Virus record (IMG/VR): IMGVR_UViG_3300029268_001171 | Span: 1-43,490 of that record | Length of the DNA stretch: 43,490 nt | Strand: one strand, 5' to 3' | From: a virus | Part shown: positions 26,401 to 32,104 of the stretch, piece after piece | Layout: every line of letters begins with the position of its first letter | How positions within the stretch are numbered: the first letter of the stretch is position 1 | Notes under the pieces: generated by a model | Told to the model about the DNA's origin: nothing | Database searches by the model: none | The model's input: the letters and a program-made list of their open reading frames with translations, nothing else | Made by a program: the position numbers and the translations under genes

Positions 26401-29400
26401 CAATCAGGAGGCGTTGAATGTAAAATTGCGACTGCGCGGGATTTTTTACCAGACCGGCGACCAGGTTGCGATCGATGCCGAGTTTCTCGGAATCGCGCAC
26501 AAGCCCGACCATGACGTCGCGCGCGGACTCGGGGGAGAGGGAAAGCGGGATGTCGAGCAGGCGTTCGACGGGGATATTCAGCGCGGCGTCGATGTCGGCC
26601 CGGGCGGCGGTGTCCTGCACAACGCCCTGATTGGGGTTGAGCTTATCGACAAGCTGCTGGTATTCCCGATTGCGCGCCTCGTCCCGCAGGTCATAGACCC
26701 CAAGGAAGCGATACCCGCGCCACCCATCTGGCATGTCTGAGAGTCCGAACTGAGCCCCACGGGCGGACCATGCGTCCGAGAGTCGTTCCTGATCCGCAAG
26801 GGGAGCGAGGTTGACTCCCTGTTCCCGGCCATTCCCGCCGGCGGTTTGCAGGGAAACGCGCAAGGCACCGGTGGAATCGTTGAAAATGGCGAGAACGACC
26901 TGGGCCGGGCCGTCGGATGCGCTCTTGGCGTCGGTGACTACGGAATCTTCATCCAGCGCGCCGGCCCGAGCCATCGATAGAACTTTGTTTTGCTCGGTCT
27001 CGTCGCTGTGGTAGGGCCGGGTATTCTCCCCTCCGTAGAGGGGGTTTTTGTGGAAGTCGGTCCCGGCATGGCTGGCCTGCACGGTTCCCGGAGCGGCCGC
27101 CACATAGCTGGCGGGCAGGCGTTCCCGGTTCGCCCCCAGAACGTAGGTGGAGCTTCCCATTTGCACTTGGGTGAGCACGTCGGCGACAAGGGCCCGCGCG
27201 TCTTGTGGAACCTTGGAAAGAATGGCCTCTTTGCTTCCGCTGGCCTCGGCCCGGCGCTGCACCGCGAGATTGCGGCGTTCAAGCGCACGCTCTGCCGCGG
27301 CGTCGCGGTCGGATTTTTCGGCCTCTAATTGAGCCAGTCGCGCGTCCCTCGCTGCATTCGCGGGCGCACCAGTTGATCCAGCAGGAACTCTTGGACCACC
27401 CGGCGCCGGAGTTCCTGCCTCCATCGTTCCCCCGGTATCTCCTCCTCCATGGCCGCCATGACCGCGTTGATTTCCTCCTCTGCCTTCGCTTCCTCCTGCG
27501 GGCTGAGGGGTTCCGGTGGCCGCGGCATCAGTTGGAGTTCTCCCTGCATATTGCGCCTCATACGCGGCACGTCGGGAATTGTCAGCCGCTTTTTGAAAGT
27601 TCCTGAAAATTTTTACCGATTCTTTCCTCGCCTGGTCGATTCGACCCAGCAAATCGTCGATTTCCTCCTTGGGGCGTCCCTCTTTGGTGAGCTGGGCAGA
27701 GAGCGTGCTGCGGATCTCCCCAAAGGCGGCGAGCAACTTTCGGAAAACCTCCCGCAGGCGTTCCACCAAATCGGGGGACATCGTTTGCTCGGTGAGAACC
27801 ACGCCGTCGGCTGTGGTGAATTTCCCGTCGGCAATCGCGATGTCGTGTTGGAGAAACATCCGGAAAAATTCCATGCCGAGCACCCCGGGGGCTTCCAGGA
27901 GTTCTTTTCCCCGGATGGCCCGCACATGGTCCTGAACCTCTTTGGGCAGGTCGCCAAAAATCTCTCCGGCCTCGGCCAGCGCGGAATCAAAGGCGTCTCC
28001 GGCTTCCCCCGTGCGGGAGGAGCGGATTTTTGCCAATGCCGTGATGTTGGCGAGGTGGGAAATTTCCTCGTTGACCGTGCGCTCTGCCCCGGCGTCGTCC
28101 TGCAGGCTGCGAAGTGTCGAGGCGCTGAGAAGGTCGCCAACATTGAAGTTGAACGTCATCCCCTGGCTGACTCCAACTCCTCCCCCTCCCTTTTTTCCCA
28201 TGTTTGCCGCGATCTCGCGGACCGCTCCGGCGTAGGTCAGCAGTTCGGGGGCAATCCGGAGACGGATGATATGGTCCAGGCGCGCCCGCTTCTCCGAGGG
28301 AAGCGCGACGTATTCGGCTCCCAGGTCGGAAACCACCTTCGCGTGGATCGCTTCGATCTCCGGCTGTTGGGATTTGCTGCTGGAAAAAATCGCCTTGCGG
28401 ATGGCCGTCGGGTTGGTGCGTCCCCCGGCTTTCTCGAATTCCGCCACGGCTGCATCGATTTTTCCCGCTCCCCATGCGGTGGTGCCTTCGCGGCGCACAA
28501 AGTAATCCGCATAGTCCTTGGCCGTTGAGGCATCGATCCCGGTTCCCGCCAACCGCGCCTGCAATTGCTTGGACGCGCCTTTTTCCTTCGGCGTGACCAA
28601 GGGGCCAAACTTCCCGACGGGCAAAGGAGGGAGGTCTGTTCCACGCGAAACATTCAAATCGCCTTCCGGCGTTGTTATTCCGGCTTGCCCAGTCGAATCT
28701 TGAGTTTGCGGGCGATTCGCGCCACTTGCCGGCGGGTTGCTCCCTGTTTGATCTGTCGGCGTCCCTGATTGTTGTGGTGTCTCCGGTTCTTCATTTTTTT
28801 GAAGGAGTTCGCCGCGCAGGCTTTCCTCGTCGCGAATGGCAAGTTCTGCGGACATCGGGGCGACCTGCTGCAGGCGCGAAAGCTGTCCCTTGGTGATGAC
28901 AGGAACCCCGCCCACGTCTTCCATGCGGGGGGATTTGTCGGGCAATTTGCTCTCCAGGGCGGTCCGTTCCTCAGCCAGCAGGCTTTCCATGGGCCGCCCG
29001 GAAATGAGTTTGATCGCTCCACTGGCTGCAAGTCGCTCGGTTTGCGCCCCCTCGGGCGAAAGCCCGGCGGGCGGCTGCCAGTTGTCGATCTGGACCTTTA
29101 CCGCGGCAACCTGCTCGGGCAGGATCGCGGGAGCTGCGGGTTTGGCCGGGGTGGCTTTGGGAAGGCTGTCTGCAATTCCCATCGGGGCGAACATCGCGCC
29201 TCCGGCGGCTCCGGCAACGATGTTTTGCCCGAGTCCTTTGGTGAGAGTTTTCCCTGAAAAATCTCCGCTGATCGAGGAGGTATTGAGGTTGGAAAGGATC
29301 TGTTGCTGGCCTTCCTGCAACCCTTCGAATCCCGACTTGACCGCGCCATCGGTGAGGATCTTTGCTCCCAGCGCCAGTTTCGGACGGGAACCGGAAAATT

Positions 29401-32101
29401 TCGCGATCTGCCTCTTGAGGTATTTCCCTCCGGGGATTTTATCCCATGGCACTTTTCCAATCAGCAGTTTGTCGGCAAAGGTTTCCAGAACGGCATTAGG
29501 GATGGCGCTTCGCAGGGCCGTCCACGTCGCTTCGGCTTCGAAGTTTTCCCGTTCATTCTGCGGAACATTTTTCAGCCATTGTTCAGGGGTCAGGCCTTTT
29601 TTCTGTGCTTCCCGGGCGGCGATGGCTTCGAAGTTTTGTCCCTTGTCCTGCTGGAGCATTTGCAGGGTATTCGAGGTGAAGTTCGCCGCGGTTCCCAGGA
29701 ATGCCGTGGCAATATTGGGCGCCGCCTGTGTGACGCCTTGAATCCCCGCCGTCGTGAGCCAGTGCATACGCGGATCGTCGGGAAACGATTCTTGGACTCC
29801 TGTATTTTCCTCCCGGAACTGTCGGGCTTTGGCCTGGCGCTCGCGTCCGAATTCCGTTCCTTTGAAGATGGCCGCAAGCACCTCGTCCGCGCCTCCCCAA
29901 AGCGAGGTCCACACGCCAATGAATCCCTTCGCATTGTTGTGATACCACATGCGAACGTGGTCGGCGGCCTCCGGCTCCTCGAAGAGTTTTTTATCCAGGT
30001 CGGAAGTGCCGGGATACAGCTTCTCCATGACCGGGCGCATCTGAATGGCGAACTGCTTCTTGTAAGCGGCGACTTCCGCCGGGGTGAATTTTTCCAGCCC
30101 CTTCCCGCTTTTGATCGCCTCGATGATGGTATTTGGGTCGTCCTCTCCCTCGAAAACCTTCCCCACTTTTTGAATCGCCTGGGACTCTTCGTTGGTGAGG
30201 CTCCCGTCGTGCCCCATGACGATGTTATTGACCGCCCGGCTGTGAAGCTGGCTTTGCTTCGCATAGGTTCCTTCAAGGGCAGAGAGAGTTACCGCCTTGC
30301 TGTCCTGAAAAGCTGCCTGCAATTCCTCGTTGGTCGCGTTGGGATTGTTGGCGGAAAGGTAATCGCGATTCTGCGCCTTCCACTCGTCAAAGGTCTGGTT
30401 TTTCCAATAGTCGTAATGGCCTTTGATTTTGTCATAGACCGCCCGGTAGTTTTTCTCCTCTTGGAATTGGATTTGCTTTTCCCGGGGGAGTGCCCGCCAT
30501 GCCTTTTTGTCGGCGGCGTCCCATTTCGTCTCGTCGAGGCTTTTGGGGAATCCTCCGCTTGCCGCTACTCCGAATTCTGAGGAAATCTCGTTCTGCTTTG
30601 CCTGGAGTTCTTTCTGCAGCGCATCGGTGGCCGCTTGTTTCTCCGGTCCGTCGGGCATCGCCTGGACTGCGGCAAATCGCTGGGTGGCCTCTGCGTCGAG
30701 CGCGTCGAGCCGGTCGGCGAATGGCGCCGTGGCAGGATTCTCCCGGATTTTCGCGCGATCTGCCTTTGTTTGTTCGCTGCGCTTCTGCTGGATTCCTTGG
30801 ATTCCCGCGTTGGTCTCGTCGGCCATGGCATTGCGCCGGGCGAGCGATTCCTGAATTGCCTGGCTTTCGGAAAGCAGGCCGGCGCGTTCGCGTTCGATCT
30901 CGGCGGACCGCTCGGCGGTGACCCCGCGCTGTTGCTCCAAGTTGAGGGCGGCAGAGCGTTCTTGGAGTTTCGTGGACCGGGCAGTGATCTCCTGGTCCGC
31001 GCCCTGTAACTCGGCTCCGCGCTTTTCCAATTCGGCGGCAGCTTGTTCGGGAGGAAGATTCGCGAGCCCGGCGGCGCTCTGGGCTCGGCGGCGGCCGAGA
31101 AATCCAACCGGCCCGCCATCCTTCGCCGATTTGTGGGCAACGGCCAGCTCGTAGGACTGCTTTTCCATCCCGGCGCGCTCGTCGTCGAGAGCCAGCGCGG
31201 AATCGATCTTCGAAAGTTGGGCCTTGCGCTCCTCTTCCTGGGCAATCCAGGCGGTGTTCGCGTCGGCGGTCGCCTGCTGGTTCACGCCAATGCCGAACAT
31301 TCCGGACTTCGGGGCAGGCTTGGGCGTTTCGACTTGGAGTGCCTCCCTCGTGGTGGCGAGTTCTTCCCGCTTGGTCGGAGCCAGCTTGGGTGGACGGCTC
31401 GGGTCGCCCAGCTTCAAGGCAATGTCGGCGCGGTCGCTCTCGATCTTCTCGAGTTCGCGGCGGTGAAGGAGCCGGGCGCTGGCGGCAACCAGCTTCCCGT
31501 CTGAGGATTTCAGGCCTTCCTCGGGATCAACCGGCTGCCATGGTGTCGCCTTGGTCCTGCGATAAATGAGCGGGTCGTTCGGGTCGTCCGGGTTCTCGCC
31601 ATAGTCGGCGTTCTGGTCGGGATCCTCGATCGTGCGCGACCCGTCCTCGGAAATCCGGACCTGATACGGTTTCCCCGAGGCATCAAATCGCACGGGCGTC
31701 GTGCTCGGGGTGAATTTCCGCTTTCCGGTCTCGGCATCGATCACGGGTTGAGCCAATCCGCGCTCGTCGGTGAGGTATTGCGCCCCGGTCTGCTTGGAAT
31801 CCCGACGGGCCTTGGTGTTGTGGATCCGTTTTGCGTTGGCCGCGGCGGTCCTCGCATCGAATCGCTTGACCGACTGGGCATGTTCGGCAATCCGGTTCAG
31901 ATTGCTCATGGCCGAGCCCGGGGTCTGGCTCAATCGCGGAAATTCCGGCGCGCTTTCCGAGGAAGGAATTTCCTCCGGAGTGTCGGAAGGAACGTAGTCC
32001 TCCGGGGTGGAGCCCGGTATTGGCTCCTCAATGGGATCCGGCTCAGGAGTTACGGCTGTCTGCCGTCTCTGCTGTTCCTCTTCGTCGGAAGGAAACCCCA
32101 T
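14447..32101 (-). CDS. giant polyvalent protein, 5,884 aa
   Basis: One uninterrupted frame. Domains in order (approximate residues): 1-60 acidic/Pro-rich; 200-500 coiled coils; 640-1000 helical virion-like region with a glycine-rich stretch; 1340 NEEISHLAN, a degenerate zincin-like site; 1670-1760 DdrB-like ParB domain (ASHAGTDFHKNP, GGNGREQGV); 2320 zeta-type kinase P-loop GGMASGKTT; 2924 EPGAGIGHF and 2990 NVPFA of an N6-adenine methyltransferase; 3605 GVGGGKT, 3770 DEVH, 4135 QRDGRVFRQGN of an SNF2-like helicase; 4490-4675 sigma-70-like regions 2 and 4; 5130 another HTH; 5240-5884 LPD38-like C-terminal region with FFPFVRTPYNI and a hydrophobic helix. Such polyvalent proteins are thought to be ejected with phage DNA and to protect or establish it. 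Five linkers are overprinted by small ORFs. It is coupled to the zincin downstream. Confidence 0.9.
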   Translation of the reverse strand: MGFPSDEEEQQRRQTAVTPEPDPIEEPIPGSTPEDYVPSDTPEEIPSSESAPEFPRLSQTPGSAMSNLNRIAEHAQSVKRFDARTAAANAKRIHNTKARRDSKQTGAQYLTDERGLAQPVIDAETGKRKFTPSTTPVRFDASGKPYQVRISEDGSRTIEDPDQNADYGENPDDPNDPLIYRRTKATPWQPVDPEEGLKSSDGKLVAASARLLHRRELEKIESDRADIALKLGDPSRPPKLAPTKREELATTREALQVETPKPAPKSGMFGIGVNQQATADANTAWIAQEEERKAQLSKIDSALALDDERAGMEKQSYELAVAHKSAKDGGPVGFLGRRRAQSAAGLANLPPEQAAAELEKRGAELQGADQEITARSTKLQERSAALNLEQQRGVTAERSAEIERERAGLLSESQAIQESLARRNAMADETNAGIQGIQQKRSEQTKADRAKIRENPATAPFADRLDALDAEATQRFAAVQAMPDGPEKQAATDALQKELQAKQNEISSEFGVAASGGFPKSLDETKWDAADKKAWRALPREKQIQFQEEKNYRAVYDKIKGHYDYWKNQTFDEWKAQNRDYLSANNPNATNEELQAAFQDSKAVTLSALEGTYAKQSQLHSRAVNNIVMGHDGSLTNEESQAIQKVGKVFEGEDDPNTIIEAIKSGKGLEKFTPAEVAAYKKQFAIQMRPVMEKLYPGTSDLDKKLFEEPEAADHVRMWYHNNAKGFIGVWTSLWGGADEVLAAIFKGTEFGRERQAKARQFREENTGVQESFPDDPRMHWLTTAGIQGVTQAAPNIATAFLGTAANFTSNTLQMLQQDKGQNFEAIAAREAQKKGLTPEQWLKNVPQNERENFEAEATWTALRSAIPNAVLETFADKLLIGKVPWDKIPGGKYLKRQIAKFSGSRPKLALGAKILTDGAVKSGFEGLQEGQQQILSNLNTSSISGDFSGKTLTKGLGQNIVAGAAGGAMFAPMGIADSLPKATPAKPAAPAILPEQVAAVKVQIDNWQPPAGLSPEGAQTERLAASGAIKLISGRPMESLLAEERTALESKLPDKSPRMEDVGGVPVITKGQLSRLQQVAPMSAELAIRDEESLRGELLQKNEEPETPQQSGTPTDQTGSNPPASGANRPQTQDSTGQAGITTPEGDLNVSRGTDLPPLPVGKFGPLVTPKEKGASKQLQARLAGTGIDASTAKDYADYFVRREGTTAWGAGKIDAAVAEFEKAGGRTNPTAIRKAIFSSSKSQQPEIEAIHAKVVSDLGAEYVALPSEKRARLDHIIRLRIAPELLTYAGAVREIAANMGKKGGGGVGVSQGMTFNFNVGDLLSASTLRSLQDDAGAERTVNEEISHLANITALAKIRSSRTGEAGDAFDSALAEAGEIFGDLPKEVQDHVRAIRGKELLEAPGVLGMEFFRMFLQHDIAIADGKFTTADGVVLTEQTMSPDLVERLREVFRKLLAAFGEIRSTLSAQLTKEGRPKEEIDDLLGRIDQARKESVKIFRNFQKAADNSRRAAYEAQYAGRTPTDAAATGTPQPAGGSEGRGGNQRGHGGHGGGDTGGTMEAGTPAPGGPRVPAGSTGAPANAARDARLAQLEAEKSDRDAAAERALERRNLAVQRRAEASGSKEAILSKVPQDARALVADVLTQVQMGSSTYVLGANRERLPASYVAAAPGTVQASHAGTDFHKNPLYGGENTRPYHSDETEQNKVLSMARAGALDEDSVVTDAKSASDGPAQVVLAIFNDSTGALRVSLQTAGGNGREQGVNLAPLADQERLSDAWSARGAQFGLSDMPDGWRGYRFLGVYDLRDEARNREYQQLVDKLNPNQGVVQDTAARADIDAALNIPVERLLDIPLSLSPESARDVMVGLVRDSEKLGIDRNLVAGLVKNPAQSQFYIQRLLIAAAFRSKALGEFVTSAQWSSGHATIASLIKSATGTALQLRSKGHGNIADAIGRTLERVSEYARNGRKLNLAISQAAEQQEIGEDGPVIQAIASALASKVEFLPKNKKGIFSVDADETSAGFDDLLSDLASGVEHFTGEADLLGSAPTMAETLNAAIEAHFRKVSSISPQLQSRGTGFNRSRRIRDLQRKRQGESLTRWESAELTQLEKTSGQEFMGFFDQALSDNFQLETQLVRIGIPRAPVEQMQLMARRPVDSPSRQAAEDILAQALPQETNVPADHPSRKKLERSVQGAWNGLPEAFRAAVEADAANGYPGLPGFMPSPRLTRYERTIEAHFAAQISKSPEESLGKYTALAKEDFGEEAEGRYLNADLARDVYPLYRDNKDLRPAIDRATLAPAGYITSRLAWDHWLKNTDPSKRGTVVFMAGGMASGKTTSVHKTYDDDDKRRTAIFMDTVLGNYDRAVRMIGEVEAAGLTPHLTFVYRPFQNASEAAIQRLRDIGRPLDKDSLGQAHYEAQKVFLRLYREFGDKYPFEVITNEGHIDHIYRSKGVDDLMSSAYGSLEDENQRDQEAKTDRAGGPNRTGEASPLRPREGRVEGQARGQTPEGSLRNLPEAEAKRRLAQIYHRVIQSADLPMWEKTAVVHGYIPPAVQLQARRASKDDQTGDLFAFSAPEIAAYDKALQGEGISAPSAKAAAAMSDLGVSAPVALDLFGSPLTNGDPKRISNQEPQNENQTLTRGAANPARKLHAGRTQERPPDGGMGDLFSVLAGQRDAERDSGTTRGAGGGVLGVDGPEGAPTREGDETRRPGGDGSPQGTLPVSGGLGGKGGRSASPRPAKKSNVIAQPGSGVTTQRPPVGDPARNITLSRDQALAPRGTVSKLRANLEALRIIKAMESEGRLATAEEKQALVKFSGWGALSQAFDDDKADRVENGEIETRRRTAERTRSYGDSDYYRSEAESQLAAAQSLENWKNQWGEAHAELKSLLNEEEYRAAKRSTINAHYTSPQIIASMWDIAKWMGFKGGNVLEPGAGIGHFFGLMPEEIADRSKLFGVELDSYTSKILKALYPEADIQNIGFQKADIADNSIDLAISNVPFANIPVADKALEAMGGPVSNLHDYFFGKALTKLKPGGVQIFITSAFTMDKGNPEIRKWLSERADLVAAYRLPNDAFKDNAGTDVVTDIIVLRKKDGKPFPHAQAWTTLGDAKTQKGADIRINEYFAANPKNILGLLDNDGSMYGEKEEMTVHGDSNRPPSVAMQQDLATIPQGIMGEVEESGPVRNGASVVKMGNIVYRDGKYYFQGHDEPDADLNAPKNAPRVSRFLDVRDALNRQYDLELSDTASAEEIEDNRRQLNQNYDAFKAKFAEFHDRRNKALFIDDPDYFRLLGAEVEKAANKGTSAILEWAKKGQKKEYVKADIFTKRVLEPRSEPTKADTLEDAFGISLGWRNSVDSRFMADLLGQTPEQVENALLVQEIAVRDPETGRLFSREQYLSGNVRKKLIIAQSAGPDYARNVRMLESIQPQRVGIEDIRFSVGATWIPADIYNRFLESLGVSGYRFVYKTENERSEWEMVRDKRNSKSGVEYKDYETTSAPIEGIMDSLLNLKAITITKSEKEGGGIDQAATTAARERAKLLGEKFISWVRGTEDVAAELAEVYNQEVNSHVQRTYDGQFLAFPWANKDFNIYPDKKNTIWRAIQEGFGLIAHGVGGGKTIIGSGIALEMRRLGMARKPMIVVHNATLEGFAKEIAKMAPTARVLVGRKDELGGPKRKEFLMRIAAGDWDAVVIAHSTFGLIEDDPEVEIKHSRALVDEAMATLKEKGYDSVADAKEDRRKPPTVKALVKQIEKLEGRIDSAKKRRTDTGLLNFQQLGVDALIVDEVHEFKKMPFSTQLEAKGIDGGMSAKGYALLMRARQIQAQMGGKNVFSMTGTPVTNTLGEIWNMIRLVAPNVLRDYKVELFDQFVSKFAVVTTESEMGANGDFKNVDRLSRFVNLPEWATFLRQAADVKLGDDLVVKNRPGIKGGAPELVAVPRSNGVAEWVRYIRGVLDDYSQLDGKDIAENPSLGAVPVQAFMASRAAAIDIRLIEPRAKDEPGSKVNRMIGRLMDLYHDTDAYKGTQVIFADSFNQQKITLFDAVTPSSLDIELDPEKGPGTTFNLYDDIREKLIAQGIPAEEIAVITDSKWNNDKKKLALFDMVNEGKIRVIIGSTKKLGTGVNMQQRMIAAHHLDVPWTPAELEQRDGRVFRQGNVHGEMGVDIELLRYGMEDTLDAALWQKLETKQRFAYAALSGKIKGRELAEDKTSLNLQEQRAVLSGRYGRRLWEINTRLDELRMSRYAHEMEADRRKSEISNAQNHLRIYDERIARLAPSVEKMRRLAAGIAEKGIVLAVDGETFETKAATAEAVKAALDASRGSLRLSADGRQISPPVTSITVNGTPIFLHPTVKVDNEWDEDAKRMVQRSAVTFDLVTGAADAENDLSFGVVTSPGTLLSRLEELVDTVESLGRGQAMNSERLRQLAGMSETAAWPYQEEYDTLSQERVETEALYADERHQRAHTPQQLQARKTTYDPNQELFDFDSIPEDRPAAQADAELYPLDRFKAELPQAMRIASAWNNIPGVDQEEIRQVARLALADSARKFDGTLGKPFSAYAGVSVRNRLRSLYRKEDTRRSLFPVSLDEPRTDDPDSETRGDFAADTRTLAAPDAAALRESRRVLDKSISALTPQMQIAIQGFSEHKTLEQIGQDMGGLSKQRAEQVLKAALRIMRKNLGERGLNSTLQLMARGYQVDETPGDSYGQSNGISRPLPHDAGKPVAQTGKGSQTQSPWHPSPDKSAQAYGGPYGIPAERAFQGISYAPAREWGVARLADFFQTTGGERERSIAVTNSQLPIYRSDYKANATDFALAQEIATKEFQKTIREIDSAYASHPGRAYWMLPRTPQARALFTDASGKVHLLDHPGGEISLSENQALFARGAEETNSSAEEDFSDIDALLRDLDSEIPDYQAAALVEEDAGGRKTIGRPDLAHGADNADVRGADQYYTDHFSPQSETQWQLEADNMLASDYAGTKLAIERAGLGGQTISPAQTKAAEKIATDLRNAMLKTGTPESRAAFNVFWLAFRGTGTAAGRALASRRDPLKTPAQRYRDFLTDLILKPRPAAQKAIDAAATPAEKTAIIDAETKALLEKLKASGINVDDILKDRVTLSLQNRNIIEEFVQLLARAAGDKESRQRAFRMILRNRSFSDIAKAAGISESEVKQIKTDFIAKMRAQHFAKFQAGAKADSATLITGKTVDDATAEREFSKWLGVLGIVDDAKQGRPRFNIEDPAHVMRMARAIQAATRANVLDMAYEWWIMNILSGPQTQFVNIAGNTVNAAWDMTVQRGMEATVNLVIRDSKAARLGEFRFLAKGLLPGMAKGLSMVARAWSAEHDFFEHTVLGTPMEIDNFDKAGNVRSAIPGKLGRLVRVPGRALLFADSFFKTAIGQVEVGAVAYRIAKSEGLSGKKLTDRVALLSQTRDQVIAGNIAKARPSAEMVEFFAKALAQKDETLKSDDLIADRSSQAWEMAREQTAFDMAREAGWSDAAWQRAVEKSKELTFQQDLRESEEGGNMVEDLAAKIQTMRGSNRLLGLFFPFVRTPYNIFRMGIRKTPLGSANLAWQVGRGLMGLKNGQPYLTTHPEAVRDVSEQLIAWTALALLWGAAQGDGDDDDKPVLITGSMPYNLISRGQRELQQRAYGGDYVIRIGGRNGWTFHYGRYEPLATVLGTTIDTIRAIKSKGATADNMDALYGYLMAQAQSKTFLQGFSDISRALEGSANVGEGTKRFLMQAIVPNIIRQPLRNLDDYVRDTKHAEAMYQALPSGDFAPPKTTIYGKDMQKGGNPVLRLFLTTPLKADAQLESADRLLLNWNRENPSQAYAPQAPADTYQRAGKEHKMTAEQYHRFSVASGRFASAILKGKLTAAKIAKPKIDDVDTIRKAFEDARTMTRKRMFP
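17827..18030 (-). CDS. embedded small ORF, 67 aa (overprints giant gene after sigma-like domain)
   Basis: This frame is +1 relative to the giant gene and overlaps its residues about 4691-4758. The ATG at 18030 has AGGAG six bases upstream, a near-ideal Shine-Dalgarno site. The product starts MGNQMEYPAPYHTTPENQWR and continues KLEKDRKRNPHGIPRPIKAH; it is basic, with Trp, Tyr and His residues and balanced composition, unlike shadow translations. In the same DNA the giant frame reads a Gly/Ser/Pro/Gln-rich linker. An earlier in-frame TTG at 18054 is less likely as the start. Function unknown; it may be a small early or DNA-binding protein. Confidence rests on the ribosome site and composition, not on a family match. 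Confidence 0.6.
   Translation of the reverse strand: MGNQMEYPAPYHTTPENQWRKLEKDRKRNPHGIPRPIKAHRLTADPTAYRRKEPSKESPTLQPENGE
23854..24213 (-). CDS. embedded ORF, 119 aa (overprints giant gene before methyltransferase/helicase)
   Basis: The largest embedded ORF, in the +1 frame relative to the giant gene (its residues about 2630-2749). ATG 24213 has AGGAG seven bases upstream; an earlier ATG at 24252 lacks this. The product, MKTKLSPEEQRILLGNFTPE then WETCFQSWLASATPSEIQER and EEEFLEWMDQKALQLVKAMK, is acidic and mostly helical, with normal amino-acid variety. It looks like a folded phage protein. Over the same stretch the giant frame is a GGxGG, Arg/Pro-rich linker. It ends just before the methyltransferase-helicase module begins. 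Function unknown. Dual coding is the best explanation, since the giant frame stays open over all 119 codons. Confidence 0.65.
   Translation of the reverse strand: MKTKLSPEEQRILLGNFTPEERKNVRRTEEWETCFQSWLASATPSEIQERLEGPEEEFLEWMDQKALQLVKAMKLDDREETEALKELFPYPEDWEERADDPLPPDLQKRAMSLLNRVQE
24577..24714 (-). CDS. embedded small ORF, 45 aa (overprints giant gene after zeta-like kinase)
   Basis: ATG 24714 to TAA 24577 in the +1 frame relative to the giant gene (its residues about 2463-2508). AGAGG directly precedes the ATG, so the Shine-Dalgarno spacing is poor. The product, MKTNETKKLRPTGPAGQTEQ then ERQAHFDRAKAEWKAKHGDK, is charged and helical, and has the look of a small real protein. In the giant frame the same DNA reads RAGGPNRTGEASPLRPREGR, a low-complexity linker right after the zeta-like kinase. 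The embedded frame starts like the 119-aa ORF (MKT). Function unknown. Confidence 0.45.
   Translation of the reverse strand: MKTNETKKLRPTGPAGQTEQERQAHFDRAKAEWKAKHGDKLPKVH
27325..27549 (-). CDS. embedded small ORF, 74 aa (overprints giant gene before ParB-like domain)
   Basis: In the +1 frame relative to the giant gene, overlapping its residues about 1518-1592. I chose ATG 27549 because GAGG lies six bases upstream; GTG 27570 and ATG 27528 are alternatives. The product, MQGELQLMPRPPEPLSPQEE then AKAEEEINAVMAAMEEEIPG and ERWRQELRRRVVQEFLLDQL, is strongly helical with an acidic N-half and a basic C-half. In the giant frame the same DNA encodes GGSEGRGGNQRGHGGHGGGD, a Gly/His/Arg linker between the zincin-like and ParB-like modules. 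Function unknown; a small adaptor-like or DNA-associated protein is possible. Confidence 0.55.
   Translation of the reverse strand: MQGELQLMPRPPEPLSPQEEAKAEEEINAVMAAMEEEIPGERWRQELRRRVVQEFLLDQLVRPRMQRGTRDWLN
28675..28794 (-). CDS. embedded small basic ORF, 39 aa (overprints first linker of giant gene)
   Basis: In the +1 frame relative to the giant gene, overlapping its residues about 1103-1142. The product, MKNRRHHNNQGRRQIKQGAT then RRQVARIARKLKIRLGKPE, is very basic and has a helix-turn-helix-like 'TRRQVARIARKLKI' end, as in small nucleic-acid-binding peptides. No Shine-Dalgarno site is visible; a run of seven A precedes the ATG. The giant frame here reads a Thr/Gln/Pro/Ser-rich linker between the N-terminal virion-like region and the zincin-like region. 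This is the weakest of the five embedded ORFs by ribosome site, but its residue pattern is convincing. Confidence 0.4.
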   Translation of the reverse strand: MKNRRHHNNQGRRQIKQGATRRQVARIARKLKIRLGKPE

Positions 32102-32104
32102 CGT

